Shown here in pieces: positions 1 to 9,766 of a DNA stretch of 64,000 nt. Numbering within the stretch: position 1 is the stretch's first letter; each line of letters starts with the position of its first letter. The stretch covers positions 1-64,000 of the forward strand of contig CACNDW010000003.1 of the NCBI GenBank assembly GCA_902619315.1. The letters are read 5' to 3'. Both the position numbers and the translations under genes were made by a program. The notes beneath the pieces are model-generated. The model saw only the letters and a program-made list of their open reading frames with translations, was not told the origin of the DNA and ran no database searches. This DNA comes from an uncultured Bacteroidota bacterium (lineage in GTDB: Bacteria > Bacteroidota > Bacteroidia > Flavobacteriales > Flavobacteriaceae).

Positions 1-1
1 C

Positions 2-2983
2 CTCAGTGTAATAGCAAGTGAGTTTGACCGTCAACTTTCACAAGACAAAAGTTACGTTAATTTAGAAGGTGATCATGCCATTTGGTCTAACGCATGGGAT
101 GCTGCGGGCAAACCCATTGTTTGGGACATGATCCATTACGATGTACAGTTGATAGGAGGAATAGTTATGCACCAAGGCAAAATCGCAGAAATGCAGACCG
201 GAGAAGGGAAAACTTTGGTAGCTACCCTACCAGTCTATTTGAATGCCCTAACAGGAAAAGGAGTTCACTTGGTCACCGTCAATGATTACCTGGCCAAGCG
301 GGATAGCGCTTGGATGGGCCCATTATTTGAGTTTCACGGCATGAGCGTAGATTGTATCGATTATCATAAACCCAACAGCACAGAGAGAAGAAAAGCTTAT
401 CTGGCAGATATTACATATGGAACCAACAATGAATTCGGTTTTGACTACCTCAGAGATAATATGGCGCACTCCTCGGCCGATTTGGTTCAACCCAAACATC
501 ACTATGCGATAGTCGATGAAGTTGATTCCGTTTTGATCGATGATGCCAGAACCCCATTGATCATTTCAGGGCCTACTCCCGAGGGAGATCGACACGAATT
601 TGATTTACTCAAACCAAAAGTGTCTGCATTGGTGACCCAGCAAAGATCCCTACTTAACGGAGTGCTGGCGGAAGCCAAAAAGAAAATCAATGAAGGTGAT
701 ACCAAAGAAGGAGGTTTTCTTCTTCTGAGAGTTTTTAGAGGACTGCCCAAAAACAAAAGTCTGATTAAGTTTTTAAGTCAAGAGGGAGTAAAACAACTCC
801 TGCAAAAAACAGAAAACTTCTATATGCAGGACAACAACAGAGAAATGCCTAAAGTTGACGCTGAACTGTATTTTACCATCGACGAGAAAACCAATCAAGT
901 GGAACTGACCGACAAAGGTATTGAAACACTTTCAAAAGAAAATGAAGACAAAAACTTTTTTGTACTCCCTGACATCGGGGGTGAAATTGCAAAAATCGAA
1001 AATCAAAAACTCGAATCAAAAGAAGAGGCCGCACTAAAAGAAATACTCTTCCAAGACTTCAGCGTCAAGGGAGAGCGCATACATTCCATGAATCAACTTT
1101 TCAAAGCCTATACCCTTTTTGAAAAGGACGTTGAATATGTGGTCATGGAAAACAAAGTCATGATCGTGGATGAACAAACGGGCCGGATCATGGATGGCAG
1201 AAGATATTCTGATGGGTTGCACCAAGCGATTGAGGCCAAAGAAAATGTAAAAATAGAGGCCGCTACTCAAACTTTTGCGACCATCACACTTCAGAACTAT
1301 TTCAGGATGTATGAAAAGTTATCAGGAATGACCGGAACGGCCATTACTGAAGCCGGAGAATTTTGGGAAATATACAAACTTGATGTCATTGAAATTCCTA
1401 CTAACAGACCTATTGCTAGAAAAGATCGAGACGACCTAATCTATAAAACCAAACGAGAAAAATACAATGCGGTTATCGAGGAAGTTGCTGCCTTGTCTAA
1501 GGCCGGCAGACCCGTGCTTATTGGTACCACCTCTGTAGAAATATCAGAATTGTTGAGTAAAATGCTCAACATAAGAAAAGTACACCACAACGTATTGAAT
1601 GCCAAATTGCACAAAAAAGAGGCTGATATTGTGGCAGAAGCAGGAAAACCTGGAATTGTGACCATCGCCACTAATATGGCGGGCCGGGGAACAGATATCA
1701 AGCTTTCGTATGCCGTTAAAGAAGCCGGAGGGTTGGCCATAATCGGAACAGAACGTCATGACTCAAGACGAGTGGACCGTCAGCTCAGAGGCCGTTCCGG
1801 TAGACAGGGTGACCCTGGAAGCTCTCAATTTTACGTCTCATTAGAGGACAACCTTATGCGGCTTTTCGGTTCTGATCGTGTGGCCAAAGTCATGGACAAA
1901 ATGGGCCTTGAAGAAGGTGAAGTTATTCAGCATTCCATGATGACCAAATCCATCGAAAGGGCTCAAAAAAAAGTAGAGGAAAACAACTTTGGTATTCGAA
2001 AAAGACTACTGGAATACGATGATGTGATGAACGCTCAGCGAGAGGTCATATACAAAAGAAGAAAACATGCCTTGAGTGGAGACAGAATCAAACTCGATAT
2101 CGCCAATATTCTCTATGATACCTGCGAGGAAATAACGCTTACCAACAAAGCCTCAAATGATTTTAAAAACTATGAATTCGAGATCATTAGAAACTTTTCT
2201 GTCACTTCTCCACTGTCAGAGGAAACCTTTAATGAAACTGCCGAAAACGAGATCATAAACCAACTTTACGATCAACTTAGCGAACATTACAGCAACAAAA
2301 TTACTGCCAATGCCGAACTTGCATATCCTGTAATCAAAGAAGTTTACGAACGACCGGGTAATACATTCGAAAGAATCGTAGTCCCTTTTACAGATGGGAT
2401 CAAGACATTAAAAGTAGTGACCAACCTTCAAAAAGCCTATGAAACTGAGGGTAAATATTTGGTTCAGGATTTTGAAAGGAACATCACCTTGGCCTTGATC
2501 GACGAGGCTTGGAAAACCCATCTGCGTAAGATGGATGAACTCAAACAATCTGTCCAGTTGGCTGTACACGAGCAAAAAGATCCGCTTTTAATATACAAGT
2601 TCGAGGCCTTTGAACTCTTTAAATCCATGATCAATCATTTGAATAAAGAGGTGCTGTCTTTCCTTTTCAAAGGAGGACTACCACAACAAAGTGATGCTCA
2701 GATACAAGAGGCAAAAAGAAGGCCCCCTGCACCCAAAGGTTACAGAACCTCCAAAGATGAGGTTCTCAATACAGATGAAATGGCACAGAGAAATCGCAAT
2801 GTAGGTGCAGGCGCAGGAGGTCGACAAAGAAATGTGGTTGAAACTATCGTCAGAGACCGACCCAAGATCGGAAGAAATGAAAAAGTCGTAATCAGAAACG
2901 TGAGCACCGGTGAAACCAAAACCCTAAAATTCAAACAAGCAGAGCCATTGATTAACAAAGGAGAATGGGTGATCAATAATTAA
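2..2983 (+). CDS. secA: Preprotein translocase ATPase SecA (5' end outside window)
   Basis: SecA is the ATP-driven motor that pushes unfolded preproteins through SecYEG. The reading frame is open from base 2, so the N-terminus lies outside the window; the first ATG, at 128, is internal. Visible motifs are Walker A MQTGEGKT (about residue 63 of the visible part), the Walker B-type segment [15 protein letters not shown], and the helicase segments [12 protein letters not shown] and [14 protein letters not shown]. Between [13 protein letters not shown] and the conserved [14 protein letters not shown] lies a long charged insert, as is usual in Bacteroidota SecA. The C-terminus ends NKGEWVINN and has no cysteine-rich SEC-C zinc tail, so direct SecB binding through that tail is not expected. 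The identity is certain. Confidence 0.98.
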   Translation, partial: LSVIASEFDRQLSQDKSYVNLEGDHAIWSNAWDAAGKPIVWDMIHYDVQLIGGIVMHQGKIAEMQTGEGKTLVATLPVYLNALTGKGVHLVTVNDYLAKRDSAWMGPLFEFHGMSVDCIDYHKPNSTERRKAYLADITYGTNNEFGFDYLRDNMAHSSADLVQPKHHYAIVDEVDSVLIDDARTPLIISGPTPEGDRHEFDLLKPKVSALVTQQRSLLNGVLAEAKKKINEGDTKEGGFLLLRVFRGLPKNKSLIKFLSQEGVKQLLQKTENFYMQDNNREMPKVDAELYFTIDEKTNQVELTDKGIETLSKENEDKNFFVLPDIGGEIAKIENQKLESKEEAALKEILFQDFSVKGERIHSMNQLFKAYTLFEKDVEYVVMENKVMIVDEQTGRIMDGRRYSDGLHQAIEAKENVKIEAATQTFATITLQNYFRMYEKLSGMTGTAITEAGEFWEIYKLDVIEIPTNRPIARKDRDDLIYKTKREKYNAVIEEVAALSKAGRPVLIGTTSVEISELLSKMLNIRKVHHNVLNAKLHKKEADIVAEAGKPGIVTIATNMAGRGTDIKLSYAVKEAGGLAIIGTERHDSRRVDRQLRGRSGRQGDPGSSQFYVSLEDNLMRLFGSDRVAKVMDKMGLEEGEVIQHSMMTKSIERAQKKVEENNFGIRKRLLEYDDVMNAQREVIYKRRKHALSGDRIKLDIANILYDTCEEITLTNKASNDFKNYEFEIIRNFSVTSPLSEETFNETAENEIINQLYDQLSEHYSNKITANAELAYPVIKEVYERPGNTFERIVVPFTDGIKTLKVVTNLQKAYETEGKYLVQDFERNITLALIDEAWKTHLRKMDELKQSVQLAVHEQKDPLLIYKFEAFELFKSMINHLNKEVLSFLFKGGLPQQSDAQIQEAKRRPPAPKGYRTSKDEVLNTDEMAQRNRNVGAGAGGRQRNVVETIVRDRPKIGRNEKVVIRNVSTGETKTLKFKQAEPLINKGEWVINN

Positions 2984-3015
2984 TTTTATAAATTAGAAAA
3001 CACAATAATTGGGTG

Positions 3016-4278
3016 ATGGAAGTTTATGCTAAGGTTCTTTTGTGGGTAGTTCCCTTATTTCTCATTTTGATCATTATCGAAATTGCATACGGTCATTTTA
3101 CTGGTAAGCAAACCCACACATTTATGGATACCCTCTCAAGCTTGAGTTCTGGCATGACCAACATACTAAAAGATATTTTAGGCTTGGTAGTGGTCATCGT
3201 CTCCTACCCTTTTTTACTTGAAAAATTATCCATTATATCCCTCGAAAACAGCATATCATTGTACTTCACTGCGTTTATATGTATCGATTTTGCAAGTTAC
3301 TGGAGTCATCGACTGAACCATAAAATAAATTTCTTCTGGAACCAACACGTCATTCACCACAGCAGTGAAGAATTTAACTTGGCTTGTGCTCTAAGACAAA
3401 GCATTTCAAATGTATTGGGTTACTCTGCTCTATTTTTAGTTCCTGCAGCGATATTGGGTGTTCCCAATGAGGTTATCTCCGTTTTGGCTCCCCTTCATTT
3501 ATTTGGTCAATTTTGGTATCACACCCAACACATTGGAAAATTAGGGTTCCTAGAATATATTTTAGTTACCCCATCACAACACCGTGTCCACCACGCCATC
3601 AACCCCATTTATATCGATAAAAACTTGGCTGCGATTTTTTGTGTTTGGGACCGCTGGTTTGGAACGTTTCAGGAAGAATTAGAAGAGGAACCTCCTGTTT
3701 ATGGCGTTCTGAAACCGGTCCATACTTGGAACCCCCTGATCATCAATTATCAACATATGTGGGGTATGATTCAGGATGCGTGGAACACTCGTTCGTGGAA
3801 AGATAAACTCACGCTATGGTGGAGACCCACCGGTTATCGTCCCGATGATGTAGCTCTAAAATATCCCAGAACGAAAATAAGCACCAAATCCCCCTTCGAA
3901 AAATACAATCCTGAAATAAGCTTTTTCAAAAAAGCTTGGGCACTGTTCCAGTGGTTGTGTATCAACGTTATGCTATTTTTTTTGTTATCCAATTATGAAT
4001 CATTTTCTTCCTCTCAAGCCCTCCTCATGGGGGGATTGATCATGATTAGTATTTTTGGCTTTACCTCACTGATGGACGGTTATGTATGGTCCTATAATTT
4101 TGAATTGGGAAGAAACTTCTTGGGATTATTGTTTTTTTGCCTACCTAATCAAAGTGAGTTTTATTTATCCCATATTCCCAATTTGTTCTATTTTGGAATC
4201 ATCTACTTTTCATTAAGTATCATAGGACTACAAATACTGGGTCAAAAAAAGAAGACTACCCCTTTGAATGAAGGATAA
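3016..4278 (+). CDS. Sterol desaturase / fatty acid hydroxylase superfamily membrane protein
   Basis: This is an integral membrane di-iron enzyme. Three histidine clusters are visible, HRLNH (about residues 98-102), HVIHH (111-115) and HRVHH (189-193), which together with further histidines form the metal site of the FA_hydroxylase family. Hydrophobic helices lie before the first cluster, between clusters and in the C-terminal third. A GTG codon lies directly before the ATG at 3016; I chose the ATG. The stop overlaps the following glycosyltransferase by 11 bases, so the two are probably co-transcribed and translationally coupled. A lipid or carotenoid-like substrate modified at the inner membrane is likely, but the substrate cannot be read from sequence. 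Confidence 0.88.
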   Translation: MEVYAKVLLWVVPLFLILIIIEIAYGHFTGKQTHTFMDTLSSLSSGMTNILKDILGLVVVIVSYPFLLEKLSIISLENSISLYFTAFICIDFASYWSHRLNHKINFFWNQHVIHHSSEEFNLACALRQSISNVLGYSALFLVPAAILGVPNEVISVLAPLHLFGQFWYHTQHIGKLGFLEYILVTPSQHRVHHAINPIYIDKNLAAIFCVWDRWFGTFQEELEEEPPVYGVLKPVHTWNPLIINYQHMWGMIQDAWNTRSWKDKLTLWWRPTGYRPDDVALKYPRTKISTKSPFEKYNPEISFFKKAWALFQWLCINVMLFFLLSNYESFSSSQALLMGGLIMISIFGFTSLMDGYVWSYNFELGRNFLGLLFFCLPNQSEFYLSHIPNLFYFGIIYFSLSIIGLQILGQKKKTTPLNEG

Positions 4279-5404
4279 AAAAAAAGTATTATTATTGGGG
4301 CCTGCCCACCCTTTCCGTGGTGGTATTGCCGATACCCAAAATTATCTAGCGCAAAATCTAAATACATTAGGGCATGAAACTCATGTATACACCTTCACAA
4401 CCCAATACCCCAAACTCATTTTTCCGGGCAAAACACAATTCAGTGAAGAGAATGCACCGGATAATCTTGATATAAAAAGAAAAATTCATAGTTTCAACCC
4501 CTTCAACTGGATTGAGGTCGCCCGATCTATCAATCATCTTAAACCCGATTACGTAATTTTCAGATATTGGACCCCTTTACTGGCACCGTGTTGGTATGGC
4601 ATTGCCCGAGGAATCAACAAAAACATTAAAAAAATTGGTCTTGTTGACAATTGGATCCCACACGAGATTAAGTTCTGGGACAAAGCTCTAACCCGAATAT
4701 TTTCAAGTCAAATGAATGGCTTTGCCTCCCTCTCAACAGCAGTTGGAGATAAAATTTCATTAGATAAACCTGATCTGCCCTTATGGAAGGGATTTCATCC
4801 TATAGCAGACAAATTACCACAAGCCATTTCGAAAGAAAAAGCACGTAAAGCATTGTCCTGGCCTAAAGATAAAAAAATTGTTCTATTTTTTGGTTTGATC
4901 AGAAAATACAAAGGTTTGGGTTTACTTATTGAAGCTTTCTCTAAAGCCTCACTGAATGACTCGAAAGTAATTTTGGCTATAGTAGGTGAAGCATATGAAT
5001 CATCAAATAAATATATCAAACTTATCCAAAAGCTCAATCTCAATAAACGAATTATTTGTGACTTCAACTACGCTAATATCAATAAAGCCTGTCAAGTCTT
5101 TTGTGCCGCAGATGTAATTGCACAAACCTATATCAGTGCCTCACAAAGTGGAGTAACACCACTAGCCTACCATTTCAAAACACCTCTTTTGGTATCTGAT
5201 ATCCCGGGGCTTCGCACCCCTATTCTGGAGGATAAGACCGGAATAGTCTCTGAAATTGACCCCGAGAAAATATCGGAGAACTTACAAAAAATACTTTTTG
5301 ATGATACATTACCAAACTTTCAAGACGCTTTTCAGAAAGTAAGAAAAAAATACAGCTGGAAATCTTTTGGGCAATCCTTAATGGACTTTATGGCTAAGCT
5401 ATAA
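4268..5404 (+). CDS. Glycosyltransferase, GT4-like (group 1)
   Basis: A cytoplasmic two-domain GT-B type glycosyltransferase of usual length (378 aa). The N-terminal domain opens with LLLGPAHPFRGGIADTQNYLA, the glycine-rich acceptor-side loop of group 1 enzymes. The C-terminal domain has KKIVLFFGLIRKYKGLGLLIEAF and the donor-side stretch SASQSGVTPLAYHFKTPLLVSDIPGL, where GT4 enzymes bind the nucleotide-sugar. It has no signal peptide or membrane helix. It overlaps the upstream hydroxylase gene by 11 bases, which suggests the pair builds or decorates a glycolipid; that is inference. Donor and acceptor are unknown. Confidence 0.88.
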   Translation: MKDKKKVLLLGPAHPFRGGIADTQNYLAQNLNTLGHETHVYTFTTQYPKLIFPGKTQFSEENAPDNLDIKRKIHSFNPFNWIEVARSINHLKPDYVIFRYWTPLLAPCWYGIARGINKNIKKIGLVDNWIPHEIKFWDKALTRIFSSQMNGFASLSTAVGDKISLDKPDLPLWKGFHPIADKLPQAISKEKARKALSWPKDKKIVLFFGLIRKYKGLGLLIEAFSKASLNDSKVILAIVGEAYESSNKYIKLIQKLNLNKRIICDFNYANINKACQVFCAADVIAQTYISASQSGVTPLAYHFKTPLLVSDIPGLRTPILEDKTGIVSEIDPEKISENLQKILFDDTLPNFQDAFQKVRKKYSWKSFGQSLMDFMAKL

Positions 5405-5446
5405 TAATTTTAGTGCAGTAAAATTTGTATTTTTAAAAAAAACCTT

Positions 5447-6898
5447 ATGAGAATCCCATCCATTCTAATTTCTCTTTTATTCTTAAGTTCTTGCAAAACC
5501 AATGTAGAATCCAAAACTAGTAATCCGCCCAATATAGTTATTGTATTTACGGACGATCAGGGCTATCAAGATTTGGGTAGCTTTGGATCACCCAATATCA
5601 GTACTCCACATTTGGATCAAATGGCTAAAGAAGGACTTAAACTCACTAATTTTTATGCCGCACAAGCGGTATGTTCTGCATCGAGAGCAGGATTACTTAC
5701 TGGTTGTTACCCCAATCGAATTGGCATTTCCGGTGCGTTATTTCCACAACAGAAAATAGGAATCAATTCACAGGAAACAACCATAGCAGAAATGTTAAAA
5801 GCGCAAGGTTATAAAACCGCAATCTTTGGAAAATGGCATCTGGGACACCACCCGGAATTTCTACCTATGAATCACGGTTTTGATGAATTTATTGGGATAC
5901 CTTACTCCAATGATATGTGGCCCGTTGATTATGAGGGAAACCAAGTGCCTCCGGATCACCCTCTTGCAAAAAAATACCCACAACTGCCATTTTTTAAAAA
6001 CTTTGAAGTGGTTAAAGAAATCAGAACACTGGAAGACCAAGGAAAGTTAACTACTGAACTGACCGATGCTGCCTTGGATTTTATCGAGCGAAACAAAGAA
6101 AATCCATTCTTTCTATATGTTCCACATCCCATGCCTCATACCCCTATTGCAGTCTCTGACAAATTTAAGGGAAAAAGTGAGCAGGGGCTATACGGGGATG
6201 TAATTATGGAAATTGATTGGTCCGTAGGACAGATAATGAATAAACTGAAAGAACATCAACTCCACGAAAACACCTTATTTATTTTTACTAGCGATAATGG
6301 ACCATGGTTGAGTTTTGGGAATCATGCGGGCAGTGCATTGCCCTTGAGGGAAGGAAAAGGCACCGCATGGGAAGGTGGACAGAGAGAACCCTGTGTGGTC
6401 TATTTCCCAAAAAAAATCAAAGGAGGAAGAACGATTGATACCCCTATGATGGCAATTGATATATTACCCACCATTGCAGAGATCACCGGAACAGATCTAC
6501 CCGAAAATAAAATTGACGGTAAAAGTGTTTGGGACATATGGACAGGTAAAACAGACCAAACGCAACACCAAGCTTATTTCTTCTACTACAAATCCAATGA
6601 ATTACATGGCGTACGATACAAGGATTGGAAACTCTATTTTCCCCATACCTATAGATCACTCAATGGAAAACAGGGAGGTCAAAACGGTTATCAAATAAAA
6701 TACGAGATGAATCGGGTTGAAAAAATTGAACTTTATAATCTAAAAATGGACATCAGCGAATCCAATGATGTGGCTGAAAATTATCCTGAGGTAGTCGAAA
6801 AAATAAAAACCCTTGCAAATGAAATGCGGACTAAACTGGGCGATAAACTTTATGATATTGAAGGAACTGAAAATAGACCTGTAGGAAGAATTAATTGA
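5447..6898 (+). CDS. Sulfatase (S1 family), lipoprotein
   Basis: An exported arylsulfatase-type enzyme that hydrolyses sulfate esters, probably on a polysaccharide. A short signal peptide ends in the lipobox LSSC (Cys16). The catalytic motif is C76-S-A-S-R80 within AVCSASRAGLLTG: the cysteine is the expected formylglycine site, with alanine where many family members have proline. Metal-binding D36-D37 (FTDDQGYQDLG), the GKWHLG segment and the late DNGPW segment are all present. The 483 aa length is normal. The gene lies 42 bases after the glycosyltransferase and 10 bases before msrA. No formylglycine-generating enzyme is present in the window. The substrate is not known. Confidence 0.93.
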   Translation: MRIPSILISLLFLSSCKTNVESKTSNPPNIVIVFTDDQGYQDLGSFGSPNISTPHLDQMAKEGLKLTNFYAAQAVCSASRAGLLTGCYPNRIGISGALFPQQKIGINSQETTIAEMLKAQGYKTAIFGKWHLGHHPEFLPMNHGFDEFIGIPYSNDMWPVDYEGNQVPPDHPLAKKYPQLPFFKNFEVVKEIRTLEDQGKLTTELTDAALDFIERNKENPFFLYVPHPMPHTPIAVSDKFKGKSEQGLYGDVIMEIDWSVGQIMNKLKEHQLHENTLFIFTSDNGPWLSFGNHAGSALPLREGKGTAWEGGQREPCVVYFPKKIKGGRTIDTPMMAIDILPTIAEITGTDLPENKIDGKSVWDIWTGKTDQTQHQAYFFYYKSNELHGVRYKDWKLYFPHTYRSLNGKQGGQNGYQIKYEMNRVEKIELYNLKMDISESNDVAENYPEVVEKIKTLANEMRTKLGDKLYDIEGTENRPVGRIN

Positions 6899-6908
6899 AC
6901 GCAAAAAT

Positions 6909-7565
6909 ATGAAAGTCATGTATTTACTGATAAGTTTGATGCTAATTAACACCTGCCAGATAGGGGCTCCTGAGCCAAATAATCGTTCTAGAGCGGTTTG
7001 GAGTCCCGATGAAAATTTTCAGAAAAAAGTCAAAGCTTACTTTGCTTCCGGTTGCTTCTGGTGTGTAGAATCCGTTTACGAGAGCCTAAAGGGGGTTGAG
7101 GAGGTCTATTCCGGCTATGCCGGAGGAAAAACCAAAAACCCCACCTATCACCAAGTTATCTCTGGTAGAACAGGTCATGCTGAGACGGTAGAGGTGATCT
7201 ATGACCCTAATGTAATCGATTTTGCGACCCTTGTAGAAGTTTTTTTTGATTCCCACGACCCTACCCTTCTCAACCAACAAGGACCCGACCGAGGAACGCA
7301 TTACCGATCCATAGCCTTTTATCAAAATCAAGCTGAGAAGAAAATCATTGAAGACCATATTTCTAATCTATCGGAAGCAAAAGTCTTCCAACAAAAAATA
7401 GTAACGGAGGTCAAACCGCTATCGAAGTTTTACTATGCGGAGAACTACCATCAAGACTATGAAAAGAACAACCCCAATGATCTATATATATTGAATGTTT
7501 CCAAGCCGCGACTGAATAAATTCAGAGCCAAATCTCCTGAATTGCTAAAAAAAGAGGAGCATTGA
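6909..7565 (+). CDS. msrA: Peptide-methionine (S)-S-oxide reductase
   Basis: This enzyme reduces the S-epimer of methionine sulfoxide in damaged proteins. The catalytic motif GCFWC is at residues 48-52 (Cys49 nucleophile), followed by the family segment YSGYAGGKTKNPTYHQV and the TGHAETVEV stretch. The N-terminus carries a hydrophobic leader with a weak lipobox (INTC, Cys16), so it is probably an exported or membrane-anchored form that protects envelope proteins. Its stop is 2 bases from the 3' end of the convergent PAP2 gene. No MsrB domain is fused. Confidence 0.95.
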   Translation: MKVMYLLISLMLINTCQIGAPEPNNRSRAVWSPDENFQKKVKAYFASGCFWCVESVYESLKGVEEVYSGYAGGKTKNPTYHQVISGRTGHAETVEVIYDPNVIDFATLVEVFFDSHDPTLLNQQGPDRGTHYRSIAFYQNQAEKKIIEDHISNLSEAKVFQQKIVTEVKPLSKFYYAENYHQDYEKNNPNDLYILNVSKPRLNKFRAKSPELLKKEEH

Positions 7566-7567
7566 TA

Positions 7568-8134
7568 TTATAATAAAGACCGATAATTGAACCTTCTCCA
7601 GATAAAGTAAAATACCAATCCAACTAAGGAACCGAAGGCCATGCCTGAGACCACATCCAAAGGATAATGTACTCCAATATAGATCCTGCTGTAGGCCACC
7701 AAAAAAGCAATGGACAACAATAAATAGGGAAGTCTGGTGTATTTAACTCCAAAAATAAATGAGAAGAAAACCGCTAAAGAGAAAGAATTGGAGGCGTGGC
7801 CTGAAAAGTATCCATATAATCCTCCACAAGAAGGTTTAACCAACCTTACCATTTCTTTTAGGGCTGGCTCGTGACAGGGTCGCAAACGCTCGAAACCATA
7901 TTTAAACAGATTAGTTATCTGATCTGTTGCCAAAACTAGAAAAGCAACAAAAAGTAGTAGCATAAAAAAGGATTTATGACTTGTGTGCTGTAGATATAAG
8001 AGAGCCAAAAATAAATAAAGGAATATATTTGTTCCCTTGTGGGTCATGAGCATCCAGAAACCATCAAAAGTTTTGGATCCCATTTGATTGAGAAAAAGAA
8101 ATAATTGCTGATCTAGTGTAATGAGTTCATCCAC
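7568..8134 (-). CDS. PAP2-family membrane phosphatase
   Basis: A membrane phosphatase of the type-2 phosphatidic acid phosphatase family, with several hydrophobic helices and all three signature motifs: KYGFERLRP (motif 1), SGHASNSF (motif 2, with the catalytic His) and SRIYIGVHYPLDV (motif 3, nucleophilic His). Likely substrates are lipid phosphates such as undecaprenyl pyrophosphate or phosphatidylglycerol phosphate; which one cannot be decided here. It is the last gene of a minus-strand run with the small protein and MATE gene upstream (gaps of 3 and 7 bases), so an operon is likely. Confidence 0.92.
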   Translation of the reverse strand: MDELITLDQQLFLFLNQMGSKTFDGFWMLMTHKGTNIFLYLFLALLYLQHTSHKSFFMLLLFVAFLVLATDQITNLFKYGFERLRPCHEPALKEMVRLVKPSCGGLYGYFSGHASNSFSLAVFFSFIFGVKYTRLPYLLLSIAFLVAYSRIYIGVHYPLDVVSGMAFGSLVGLVFYFIWRRFNYRSLL

Positions 8135-8137
8135 AGC

Positions 8138-8368
8138 TTAATCCAAACTTTCCATTTCTTTATCATAGAATTCTAATGCCTGTTCTACAAGTAGAGCAGT
8201 TTGAGATTCCAATTCCTCTCTATCTTCTTTTTGAAACTCCTCCATCCAGTGAATCTCATCGGTTGCAACATTGAGAAAAAAACGCGGATACTCTGTATGA
8301 ACTATAAAAATTAAATCTTCAAGAGCTGAGCTGTCAGCAATTAAAAACTTTGGTAAATCCATCTTCAA
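8138..8368 (-). CDS. Small conserved-looking acidic protein, unknown function
   Basis: A 76 aa soluble, acidic protein rich in Glu and Asp. It has no signal peptide, membrane helix or recognised motif. It starts MKMDLPKFLIADSS; the second Met (8362) is an equally good start. It sits tightly between the MATE exporter (7 bases) and the PAP2 phosphatase (3 bases), which supports real expression as part of the operon. The segment FLNVATDEIHWMEEF and the helical C-terminus suggest a small alpha/beta fold. I do not recognise a family function. Confidence 0.7.
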   Translation of the reverse strand: MKMDLPKFLIADSSALEDLIFIVHTEYPRFFLNVATDEIHWMEEFQKEDREELESQTALLVEQALEFYDKEMESLD

Positions 8369-8375
8369 AGTCAGT

Positions 8376-9743
8376 TTAGGAATTTAATTTTTGGGAAAGA
8401 TACTGAAATCTTAGAAGCAATAATAGTGCAGAAAGTGTTAACCCTGTCAAAAGGCCTAACCAAATTCCGGAGGTAGACCAATCAGTTTTTAACCCGAAAT
8501 AGTAGGAAATTGGAAAACCAATAGCCCCGTAAGATAAAAAGATAAGAATAGCTGGAGTAATCACATCCTGAATTCCCCTTAAAGCACCCAAAACTACAGC
8601 CTGAAGTCCATCAGCTATTTGAAAAAAAGCAGCAATTAGAATCAAATCCGAGGCAATTTTAACCACCACAATTACATCTGAGGATATAGCGGAGGAATCC
8701 CCGTCAAGATATAACCAAGGTAGCAAATCATGGGAAGCAATAAAAAACAAACAAAAAAGTGAACTAATCAAAAAAACAAGTAAAAAATTTGAAATAGCAA
8801 CCCTTTTCAGTGTAACTAGATCTTTACGGCCTTTTTCATTTCCTACACGTATCATAGCAGTTACACCCAAACCAAGTGCAACCATATAAGTCATGGAAGT
8901 TAAATTAAGAGCTATCTGATTGGCTGCCTGGGGATTTTTTCCCAATAAACCAGAGATCCAAATCGCAGAGGTAAAAAAAGTGATCTCAAAAAACATTTGG
9001 AGTGCCGAGGGAAGTCCCAAAAAAATAATCCTTTTAAAAATTGTTTTCCTGAGTTTTACTCTAAAAAGTTTACGGTTGAATCTTTTAAATCCCTTTTGAT
9101 TCTTGACATTGATTGCCATAAACAAAACCATTGCCCAACGTGAGAACAAAGTTCCAAGCGCTGCACCCTCGACGCCCAACTCAGGAAAACCGTGAATTCC
9201 AAAAATTAAAAGGTAATTTAGCAAAACATTGATGACATTGCCCATCAAAGTTGCATACATGGCCAAACGGGTCTGAAACAAACCCTCCGCAAACTGCCTT
9301 AACCCCTGAAAACCAACGAGAGGAACCAAAGACATAGCCACCCAAAAAAGGTAAGGTTTAGCCAAAAAAACAACTTCATGGGGTTGACCCATTTGAGATA
9401 ATAGAGGTTGAGCCCATAACACCAATATGGCCAAAATAAGTCCCAATCCAAAACAAAGGATCAAACCATGAACAAAAACATACCTTACATTATAATAATT
9501 TTTTGCTCCGAAAGACTCAGCAATCATTGGAGTAATTGCGGTAGAAAAACCTATTCCTATAGACATAGCTACGAAAACAAAACTATTACCAAGTGAAACA
9601 GCAGCTAATTCAGCAGTGCCCAATTGACCAACCATGATATTGTCAATCAACTGAACTACAGTATGCCCTAGCATACCTACTATGACGGGAAAGGCTAATT
9701 TAAGATTGGTTCCAAATTCTTTGGTATATGTACTGAATCTCAT
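8376..9743 (-). CDS. MATE-family multidrug/cation antiporter
   Basis: A 455 aa inner-membrane exporter with about 12 hydrophobic helices in two homologous halves. The start of helix 1 (NLKLAFPVIVGMLGHTVVQLIDNIMVGQLGTAELAAVSLGNS) and its mirrored counterpart in the second half (FLGLPSALQMFFEITFFTSAIWISGLLGKNPQAANQIALNL) are typical of the NorM-like branch. It exports drugs or metabolites in exchange for Na+ or H+. It heads the small operon with the 76 aa protein and PAP2 phosphatase. The substrate is unknown. Confidence 0.93.
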   Translation of the reverse strand: MRFSTYTKEFGTNLKLAFPVIVGMLGHTVVQLIDNIMVGQLGTAELAAVSLGNSFVFVAMSIGIGFSTAITPMIAESFGAKNYYNVRYVFVHGLILCFGLGLILAILVLWAQPLLSQMGQPHEVVFLAKPYLFWVAMSLVPLVGFQGLRQFAEGLFQTRLAMYATLMGNVINVLLNYLLIFGIHGFPELGVEGAALGTLFSRWAMVLFMAINVKNQKGFKRFNRKLFRVKLRKTIFKRIIFLGLPSALQMFFEITFFTSAIWISGLLGKNPQAANQIALNLTSMTYMVALGLGVTAMIRVGNEKGRKDLVTLKRVAISNFLLVFLISSLFCLFFIASHDLLPWLYLDGDSSAISSDVIVVVKIASDLILIAAFFQIADGLQAVVLGALRGIQDVITPAILIFLSYGAIGFPISYYFGLKTDWSTSGIWLGLLTGLTLSALLLLLRFQYLSQKLNS

Positions 9744-9766
9744 TGAAAATAAACAGAATAATATCC

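Noticed and set aside
502..756. Antisense open frame inside secA
   Set aside because: Shadow of a conserved coding sequence; no start signal and no recognisable protein features.
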